Shown here: positions 6,088 to 11,312 of the stretch, piece by piece
How the letters are laid out: every line of letters begins with the position of its first letter
Numbering within the stretch: position 1 is the stretch's first letter
Assembly (NCBI GenBank): GCA_050633205.1
Contig: JBOEGA010000135.1
Location: forward strand, 1-11,312
Length of the DNA stretch: 11,312 nt
Reading direction: 5' to 3'
From: CBDHHC01 sp050633205
Lineage (GTDB): Bacteria; Pseudomonadota; Alphaproteobacteria; Rhizobiales; CBDHHC01
Position numbers and translations under genes: made by a program
Notes under the pieces: generated by a model
Databases searched by the model: none
What the model was told of the DNA's origin: nothing
What the model saw: the letters and a program-made list of their open reading frames with translations, nothing else

Positions 6088-7575
6088 TTAAGCAGCTTCT
6101 TCTTTTTGTGTTTTTTCTACAGCAGCAATCCAATCCAGAACTTCGGTAATATCTGGTGCATTACTATTACGAAGAATACGCTTTCCCTTACTGGTTTCAA
6201 CATAATCCGTTAAGCGAGCAAGCAGATCCTCAGGCTTGGCTTTTTGTAAAGCCTCAACAGTTCGGCAGTCTACAGCAACAAGAAGCTGGGCATCGTGCCC
6301 CCATAATCCGGGCACTTCAGTCACAAGCCGTGCCTGATCCTGCCAGTCTTTAATCTTCTGTGGCGTTATATACCCAAGATTTAAAGTGTCTGAAACTTCC
6401 TCGCAATTGGCTTTAAGTAGATCATCTACGGTATTGATTCCAGCACGATTTAACCGTGACGCTGTCTTTTTGCCAATAGAGGGCGCTTTCTCAACAGGTT
6501 CAGAAATGCTCAATGTAGTACGAAGCTTTGACGGCACCACGCTACCACTTTTTTCAACAGAACGGCGAGCTTTCTCTTTTGCAGCAGAAGACTGATCAAA
6601 CTCACGCATTTGCTGAGCCATGGATTTAAGATTTTTTAATGCATCAGCCAGAGACCCGGGTGCTTTCGGATCCAGAACCTCTTCTTTATAAAGATCTCTA
6701 ACCAGACGGTCATCTTCAGGAAGGTACTTCTCAACCTTCCCCGTTTTCTCAAATTCTTCATACATATTGAGCACAAGTTTACGTTCTGCACTGTCTTCCA
6801 GTTTATTTGTAACCCATCGAACAGGCATTTTAAGACCGGCAAATATTTGATTTATTGTCAAATTAACATGAGGAGGAATAACCGCAGCCTCCTGAAATGC
6901 GCGATCCAGTATCCCGGCAAACCCGGTTGCCGCGTAAATAATCAATTCAGCAAGTATTTTTCTGCTGTCTTCATTCAACCCTTCAGGTGGATTTTTTGAA
7001 CCCGCTTTAAAGTCATAGCTGTCAACCAGTACTTCATAATGTGCGCGGGCTTTTATTGCTCCTTTTCGCACAAGACGCTCAAGCCAGTCATACTCATCCT
7101 CATGAGAAACCTTAACATCAGAGAATTCTTCTTCCCCCAGACTGCGCAGCTCCTCATAAGATTTTGAGATACTCCATTCAAAAGCACGGTGAATGTTATT
7201 TTCAGCTTCCGATTGAGCCGTATGAAGAGGTTGTATCGGATCGGTATAATAATGACTTAAAACCCCCGCATCATAGGCAGCCTGAGACCAGTCTTTAGCC
7301 TTGAGAGAAGCAACAAGCTTTTCATACCAGACAAATGCCTTATCATCTGCTCCCCCCCAGAATTCATCTTCCACATGCAGAACATGGTTGGAAAAATCCC
7401 GGAACTCTTTATCCGGAGCTTTGGAACCTTCTATATATTTGGCGGCATGCTTAAGTAACAGGTCCCTCCACCGGTCACTATAGTCATTTTTCATCAGAAG
7501 TAAGGAGTCCATCGCCAGCTTATGATGGGTTCCAGAGCAGTGCGCAGCGCAAATTATGCGAAAAGCTAATGTCAT
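6088..7575 (-). CDS. Zinc-dependent phospholipase C / S1-P1 nuclease-fold protein with C-terminal helix-hairpin-helix (DUF4332-like) domain
   Basis: 495 residues. The N-terminal part (about 10-135, all-helical) carries the metal-ligand pattern of zinc-dependent phospholipase C: His17/His18 in GTHHKLAMD, Asp55, His64 or His67 in NHVLHVEDEFW, then HYYTDPIQPLH (H108-x3-D112-x5-H118) and HRAFE (H129-x3-E133). Spacing in the last two motifs equals the HxxxDxxxxxH and HxxxE ligand sets of the Bacillus enzyme. The middle is helical and charged (about 140-350). Residues about 360-480 contain two helix-hairpin-helix units (APSIGKKTASRLNRAGINTV and VPGLWGHDAQLLVAVDC) like DUF4332, which in other proteins suggests nucleic-acid contact. 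There is no signal peptide, unlike secreted PLC, so it is probably cytoplasmic. The substrate (phospholipid, nucleic acid or other) cannot be told. The start at 7575 has only a G-run as a possible Shine-Dalgarno. Product naming rests on fold, not on shown activity. Confidence 0.75.
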   Translation of the reverse strand: MTLAFRIICAAHCSGTHHKLAMDSLLLMKNDYSDRWRDLLLKHAAKYIEGSKAPDKEFRDFSNHVLHVEDEFWGGADDKAFVWYEKLVASLKAKDWSQAAYDAGVLSHYYTDPIQPLHTAQSEAENNIHRAFEWSISKSYEELRSLGEEEFSDVKVSHEDEYDWLERLVRKGAIKARAHYEVLVDSYDFKAGSKNPPEGLNEDSRKILAELIIYAATGFAGILDRAFQEAAVIPPHVNLTINQIFAGLKMPVRWVTNKLEDSAERKLVLNMYEEFEKTGKVEKYLPEDDRLVRDLYKEEVLDPKAPGSLADALKNLKSMAQQMREFDQSSAAKEKARRSVEKSGSVVPSKLRTTLSISEPVEKAPSIGKKTASRLNRAGINTVDDLLKANCEEVSDTLNLGYITPQKIKDWQDQARLVTEVPGLWGHDAQLLVAVDCRTVEALQKAKPEDLLARLTDYVETSKGKRILRNSNAPDITEVLDWIAAVEKTQKEEAA

Positions 7576-7879
7576 CCTGTTACTACCCCCCGATAGTTTA
7601 TCAATGCACTTGTTCGATTAATTCAGTGAACAGCATTAAAAACTGCTGTCTCATGCAAATAAAGATAAGAAGATAAATGACTCGCTCCATTTAGACAAAA
7701 GACCTGTGCATCTTATCAACAGGGCCGATTATGGGTAACAAAGCGAATTCAATCAAAACGTTAAAACTATAATAAGGGCATCAGCAAAGCCGCTCTTCCT
7801 AAAAATGCAACAATTCTCCCCATCCCCTGTGATTGCCTGCCTCCTTAATACCCAAAACATTTTTACGACACAGTGAGGT

Positions 7880-7917
7880 AAAGTCCCTTCTGAACAGAAA
7901 AGTCCATTCAGTCAGCG
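7880..7917. repeat. Two imperfect direct repeats starting AAAGTCC, period 19
   Basis: The units begin at 7880 and 7899. Both read AAAGTCC, a variable base, TTC, a variable base, G, then end in CAG after two or three bases. Two copies spaced just under two helical turns could be a binding site upstream of the parA-like gene. With only two copies, chance is not excluded. Confidence 0.3.
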
Positions 7918-8081
7918 TTTTTCGCCAAAATAAAAAAAATATCACTTCGCATTAAGCCTCACTACGTCTATGGTATTAACTATATTGAACCGGGAAAATC
8001 AGTAGCTCTACGGATATGCAGGCCGACAATAGATTTATTTGTCATTCCGTACGTATAAGCCAGATTCTCTCGCTTTAATCA

Positions 8082-8112
8082 GTCCGAAAAAAATAATATT
8101 TGAAAATCGGAC
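8082..8112. promoter_or_regulatory. Inverted repeat GTCCGA / TCGGAC upstream of the ParA-family gene
   Basis: A perfect 6-bp dyad separated by 19 AT-rich bases, about 65 bp before the ParA start. Two CACGTT direct repeats (8128-8133 and 8138-8143), exactly one helical turn apart, lie between it and the start codon. These are candidate operator elements; ParA-family ATPases often bind and repress their own promoters (known for some family members, inference here). Confidence 0.3.
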
Positions 8113-8175
8113 ATATAAAAATGAGGTCACGTTCGGGCACGTTGCGCCGGGAACAGTTTGCGTAGGTTGGAAGTT

Positions 8176-9042
8176 ATGGGAATTACAATCACTTTAATGA
8201 ATGCCAAAGGGGGCGTAGGCAAATCGACTATTGCGGTTGCTGTACCTGAGGTTCTGTCTACATTCTATCATCAGAATGTATTGATCATCGATTCTGACTC
8301 TCAGATGAGTTCCAGTTTTATGACCCAGTCACCTCATGCACTTGTACAGCGTCAGGTAGATGAATTGACTTTGCTTAACTATTTGGAAAAATCGCTAATC
8401 AGCAAAAGAGCCCTGCCCTGGCAACCTTTTGTAGTTGATGATGTTTCTGATGTCGATGATGCGCATGGCGTTTCCCTGTTTCAGGGACATCTGGAGCTTA
8501 TGCTTTTCGAACGCGCTCTTTCTGAAAAACAACTATATAAAGACATCCGCGATATCATCAGAACCCTGCTCGACAGCCTGAAACAGCGCTATGATGTTGT
8601 TATTATTGACTGCCCTCCAGGTATTTCTGTATTGACAGAAGCTTGGTTAAGAGAAGCAGACTATTACATCTCTCCTGTTAAACCGGACTTTCTCTCTCTC
8701 AGTGGCCTGCAGATGCTCAAATCATTCCAGAACCGGGATCCAAACATGGGCTTTGCTAAAAATCTCGGCGCTCTGGTGAATATGAAAGATCCTCGTTCTC
8801 TTAATGATGATTTTTTCCATGAGCACTTGAAAGAGGACAGCGACAACTATTGCTTTGAAACCGTGGTACCCGTTTCTGTTCCTTTGAAAAATGCCTCTCA
8901 GTATTTTCCTGAACAAAGATCTTACCCGGCCAAATATCCTGGCGAAGTGGGACGTGCTTTAAAAGCTCTCACAGAAGAAATCCTTCAAAGAGTTTCCTAT
9001 CACAGCAACCAGAATATAGGCCAGGAATCCAACACAGGTTAA
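8176..9042 (+). CDS. parA: Orphan ParA/Soj-family ATPase
   Basis: 288 residues from the ATG at 8176. A TTG at 8158 is in frame but would add six residues before the usual ParA N-terminus (GITITLMNAKGGVGKST). The deviant Walker A motif KGGVGKST is at 11-18, with the signature Lys11 and Lys16. The Walker A' strand LIIDSDSQMSSS (about 36-47) departs from the usual DxDPQGNxT by losing Pro and Gly. Walker B is VVIIDCPPG with Asp145. ParA ATPases dimerise on ATP, bind DNA non-specifically and position chromosomes, plasmids or protein clusters. The usual partner gene parB does not follow, and a distant partner or a cargo other than DNA is possible. Length fits the family. The gene stands alone: a 600-bp gap lies upstream, and a long hairpin plus 304 bp lie between it and parE. 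The cargo cannot be read from sequence. Confidence 0.85.
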   Translation: MGITITLMNAKGGVGKSTIAVAVPEVLSTFYHQNVLIIDSDSQMSSSFMTQSPHALVQRQVDELTLLNYLEKSLISKRALPWQPFVVDDVSDVDDAHGVSLFQGHLELMLFERALSEKQLYKDIRDIIRTLLDSLKQRYDVVIIDCPPGISVLTEAWLREADYYISPVKPDFLSLSGLQMLKSFQNRDPNMGFAKNLGALVNMKDPRSLNDDFFHEHLKEDSDNYCFETVVPVSVPLKNASQYFPEQRSYPAKYPGEVGRALKALTEEILQRVSYHSNQNIGQESNTG

Positions 9043-9346
9043 TAGATACCTGCCTTAATTAGGACAGTATAGATAATGCAGCTGTAATTCTGGACTTTAC
9101 GGCTGTATTATCTGGAATTTTCAACACCTGAATTGCCATTATTGCCTTTCCCGTCATTCTGCTCTTGAACTATTTCTTCACTCATGTCACCAAATTAAAG
9201 AAAATAGTTGTTAGATTCGTGTTGCTTAAACTGTACTTCTGATGGTGTTGCAATAGAGTCTTTTCTCAATGTATGGATTGCATGATGGACATACGCTCCA
9301 TAGATTATCCGGATAGCGTCACAATACTTTAAAGAGGGTTAAGTAT
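9043..9346. other. Intergenic region between the ParA-family gene and parE
   Basis: 304 bp with no supported gene. It holds the long hairpin at 9071-9113 and, at its right end, the parE ribosome-binding site AGAGGG (9333-9338), eight bases before the ATG. I see no clear -35/-10 pair, although a parE promoter is expected here. Confidence 0.6.
9071..9113 (+). terminator. Long stem-loop after the ParA-family gene, candidate terminator
   Basis: Bases 9071-9087 pair with 9097-9113 over 17 bp without a bulge (two G-T wobbles at 9078/9106 and 9083/9101), closing a 9-nt loop. It starts 28 nt past the stop codon. Only four T follow after GGAA, so termination by the classical route would be weak; it could instead stabilise the mRNA 3' end. 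A stem of this length is unlikely by chance. Confidence 0.5.
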
Positions 9347-11312
9347 ATGAATCAGCAAAGGAGGAGTGCCATTTCCAATACCGAGGTTCAGTATACCGCT
9401 GCAGATATCGAGGTACTTGAGGGCCTGGAACCTGTAAGGCGCAGACCTGGTATGTACATTGGTGGAACCGATGAAAAGGCATTACACCACCTGTTTGCAG
9501 AAGTCATAGATAACTCTATGGATGAAGCTGTTGCTGGTCATGCTGACTGGATTGAAGTCTCTCTGACAGAAGATGGATATCTCACAGTTGCCGACAATGG
9601 CCGTGGCATTCCGGTTGACCCTCATCCGAAATTTAAAAACAAATCAGCTTTGGAAGTGATTATGACAACACTTCACGCTGGTGGTAAATTCGATTCAAAA
9701 GTCTATGAAACATCAGGGGGCCTTCATGGTGTTGGTGTTTCTGTAGTAAATGCCCTGTCAGAAACCCTGGAAGTTGAGGTCGCTCGTGGACAAAAATTAT
9801 ACCGTCAGGTCTTTCACCAGGGTACACCTGCTGCACCGTTAAAACAGGTTGGCACGGCTAAAAACCGGCGCGGAACCAAAGTACGCTTTAAGCCGGATGC
9901 GACCATTTTCAAGGGATCAGCTACATTCTCCCCGGCTCGCCTGATGAAAATGGCACGCTCAAAAGCATATCTTTTTGGTGGCGTGGAAATCCGCTGGTCC
10001 TGTGATGAGAGCCTGATCGGTCCGAAAGACACAACTCCAACATCTGCCGTTTTTCACTTCCCTGGTGGGTTACGTGACTTCCTTGAAAGCCGCATTGAGA
10101 ACAATGCCCGTATCACAAAAGACATTTTTGCCGGAAAAATAGACCGTGAAGGCGGACATGGCTCCCTTGAATGGGCTATAACGTGGATAGGTGATGCAGA
10201 CGGCTTTCTCAGCTCATACTGTAATACAGTCCCGACACCGGAAGGCGGAACACATGAAGCTGGTTTTCGGGCAGCCTTGAACAAAGGCCTCAAAGCCTAT
10301 GGCGAACTGACAAACAATAAAAAAGCGGCCCAGATTAATGCTGATGATGTTTTGACCATGGCAGCAGGGATGTTATCTGTATTTATCCGCGAACCTGAAT
10401 TTCAGGGGCAGACAAAGGATAAACTCGCAACCACTGAAGCAACAAGAATAGTAGAAAATACCGTTCGGGACGTATTTGACCATTGGCTTACCGCAAACCC
10501 AAATCAGGCTACTCAGCTACTGGAATGGGTTATCGAGCGATCTGAAGAACGCCTTCGCAGAAGGCGTGAAAAGGAAGTCAGCCGTAAAACAGCAGTTCGC
10601 AAGCTTCGCCTGCCTGGTAAACTCTGGGATTGCTCTGTTTCAGCCATGAGTGGCACTGAAATATTCATAGTGGAGGGTGATAGTGCGGGAGGTTCGGCTA
10701 AACAGGCCCGAAACCGTAAAAATCAGGCCATCCTTCCTCTGCGGGGAAAAATATTGAATGTTGCCAATGCGAGCGCAGGTAAGCTCGCCCAAAACCAGCT
10801 TTTATCAGATCTGACCCAGGCTCTGGGGTGCGGAAATGGTGCAGGTTACAATGGCGATGACCTAAGATACGAAAAAGTCATCATCATGACTGACGCGGAT
10901 GTCGATGGCGCGCATATCGCGGCCCTTCTGATGACGTTCTTCTTCACCCAGATGCGCCCGATGATCGACGCCGGGCACCTCTACCTCGCCTGCCCGCCCC
11001 TGTTCCGGCTGACGCAAGGGCCGCGCCGTATCTATGCGCTGGACGAGCGCGAGCGCGACGAATGGCTGGAAAAAGGGCTGGGCGGCAAAGGCAAGATCGA
11101 CGTCTCCCGCTTCAAGGGCCTCGGGGAAATGGACGCCAAGGACCTGAAAGAAACCACCATGGATCCGGGCAGCCGCAAACTGATCCGCGTGACCATAGAC
11201 GAGGACGAACCCGGCGAAACCGGCGATCTGGTCGAACGGCTGATGGGCAAGAAACCGGAAAAGCGGTTCCAATACATCCAGGAAAACGCCCGGTTTGTTG
11301 AGGAGTTGGATG
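9347..11312 (+). CDS. parE: DNA topoisomerase IV subunit B (last few codons outside window)
   Basis: ParE is the ATPase subunit of topoisomerase IV, which with ParC decatenates daughter chromosomes. The frame is open from the ATG at 9347 (AGAGGG eight bases upstream) to the window edge: 655 codons, ending QENARFVEELD, close to the usual C-terminus. The GHKL ATPase domain has EVIDNSMDEA (Glu52, Asn56), DNGRGIP (83-89) and GGLHGVGVSVVNALS (124-138). The transducer domain has the QTK loop at 355-357. The TOPRIM domain has EGDSAGG (443-449, catalytic Glu443) and DADVDG (516-521). PLRGKILNV and SRFKGLGEM are also present. RPGMYIGG and LKETTMDP favour ParE over GyrB. Base composition changes sharply at about codon 516: earlier codons use mixed third bases (about 50 percent G+C), later ones almost all G or C (about 60-70 percent). 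The protein stays in frame and all motifs are intact. Confidence 0.95.
   Translation, partial: MNQQRRSAISNTEVQYTAADIEVLEGLEPVRRRPGMYIGGTDEKALHHLFAEVIDNSMDEAVAGHADWIEVSLTEDGYLTVADNGRGIPVDPHPKFKNKSALEVIMTTLHAGGKFDSKVYETSGGLHGVGVSVVNALSETLEVEVARGQKLYRQVFHQGTPAAPLKQVGTAKNRRGTKVRFKPDATIFKGSATFSPARLMKMARSKAYLFGGVEIRWSCDESLIGPKDTTPTSAVFHFPGGLRDFLESRIENNARITKDIFAGKIDREGGHGSLEWAITWIGDADGFLSSYCNTVPTPEGGTHEAGFRAALNKGLKAYGELTNNKKAAQINADDVLTMAAGMLSVFIREPEFQGQTKDKLATTEATRIVENTVRDVFDHWLTANPNQATQLLEWVIERSEERLRRRREKEVSRKTAVRKLRLPGKLWDCSVSAMSGTEIFIVEGDSAGGSAKQARNRKNQAILPLRGKILNVANASAGKLAQNQLLSDLTQALGCGNGAGYNGDDLRYEKVIIMTDADVDGAHIAALLMTFFFTQMRPMIDAGHLYLACPPLFRLTQGPRRIYALDERERDEWLEKGLGGKGKIDVSRFKGLGEMDAKDLKETTMDPGSRKLIRVTIDEDEPGETGDLVERLMGKKPEKRFQYIQENARFVEELD
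10890..11290 (+). other. G+C-rich patch inside parE, possible recombination or assembly joint
   Basis: Counting by lines, G+C is about 52-53 percent over 10681-10860 and about 47 percent at 10381-10440. It then jumps to 62, 70, 63, 58 and 63 percent over successive 60-base lines from 10921 to 11220. The change falls in the DNA for TDADVDGAHI, one of the most conserved motifs of the protein. The final 20 or so bases (TTT GTT GAG GAG TTG GAT) look native again, but that is too little to be sure. Confidence 0.7.

Larger units (their letters stand above)
7576..8175. other. 600-bp intergenic region between divergent genes
   Basis: This gap lies between the leftward PLC-fold gene and the rightward parA-like gene, so it must hold both promoters. 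It is AT-rich with no convincing ORF or RNA gene. Small dyads and direct repeats are visible: ACAGCA-N8-TGCTGT at 7630-7649 in the leader of the leftward gene, two AAAGTCC repeats near 7880-7917, GTCCGA-N19-TCGGAC at 8082-8112, and CACGTT repeated 10 bp apart at 8128-8143. No clean sigma-70 pair could be assigned in either direction. Confidence 0.6.

Noticed and set aside
7731..7772. A 13-codon ORF (ATG at 7731) with AGGG upstream in the intergenic gap
   Set aside because: Too short to support without conservation, and not near a downstream gene start where a leader peptide would act.
7576..8175. A tRNA or other RNA gene in the 600-bp gap
   Set aside because: I found no cloverleaf, TPsiC-like GTTCRA context or strong extended stem there.
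9108..9185. A 25-codon minus-strand ORF between the ParA-family gene and parE (MSEEIVQEQ...)
   Set aside because: Weak ribosome-binding site, hydrophilic low-complexity composition, and its end lies in the hairpin arm; no independent support.
10862..11272. A 136-residue minus-strand open frame at the right end
   Set aside because: It is the shadow of G+C-rich parE codons; the plus-strand frame carries all catalytic motifs.
1..11312. CRISPR arrays, insertion sequences, prophage or defence genes
   Set aside because: No regularly spaced repeats, transposase motifs, terminal inverted repeats or phage-like proteins are visible; the only long duplication is the flagellin pair.

Overview
The window looks like a chromosomal segment of an alphaproteobacterium with moderate G+C (a little under 50 percent by eye over most of it). 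The main reasons are the aat / DUF2155 convergent pair, which is characteristic of Alphaproteobacteria, the flagellin style, and the ParE sequence. I cannot place it below class level with confidence. I see no phage, transposase, CRISPR, toxin-antitoxin or secretion-system gene. Apart from a foreign-looking patch in parE, nothing looks like an acquired island.

Layout. The left edge enters inside aat (N-end rule aminoacyl transferase, + strand, 5' part missing). Its 3' end runs 127 bp into a convergent DUF2155 envelope-protein gene. A block read on the minus strand follows, from 7575 down to 922: a cytoplasmic zinc-dependent phospholipase C/nuclease-fold protein with a C-terminal helix-hairpin-helix (DUF4332-like) domain; then a fused RimB-like protease plus RimK glutamate ligase; then two tandem 522-residue flagellins about 92 percent identical. 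Good stem-loop terminators separate several of these (5998-6017, 2760-2798, weaker at 4511-4541), so they look like separate transcription units. A 600-bp gap at 7576-8175 separates this block from two rightward genes, an orphan ParA-family ATPase and parE (topoisomerase IV subunit B), which reaches the right edge within a few codons of its expected end.

How the parts relate. There is no single pathway. Flagellins build the filament, RimK modifies ribosomal protein S6 C-termini, Aat marks proteins for ClpAP, and ParA and ParE both act in chromosome or cargo segregation but are separated by 304 bp containing a long hairpin.

Most worth checking: (1) a two-hairpin leader conserved in front of both flagellins, with one compensatory base-pair change and a hairpin over the ribosome-binding site; (2) an abrupt rise in G+C inside parE at the TOPRIM DxDxD motif (about 10890), which is either intragenic recombination or a chimeric assembly; (3) the protease-ligase fusion of RimB and RimK; (4) the overlapping antisense ends of aat and the DUF2155 gene. 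I did not find an obvious undescribed multi-gene system here.
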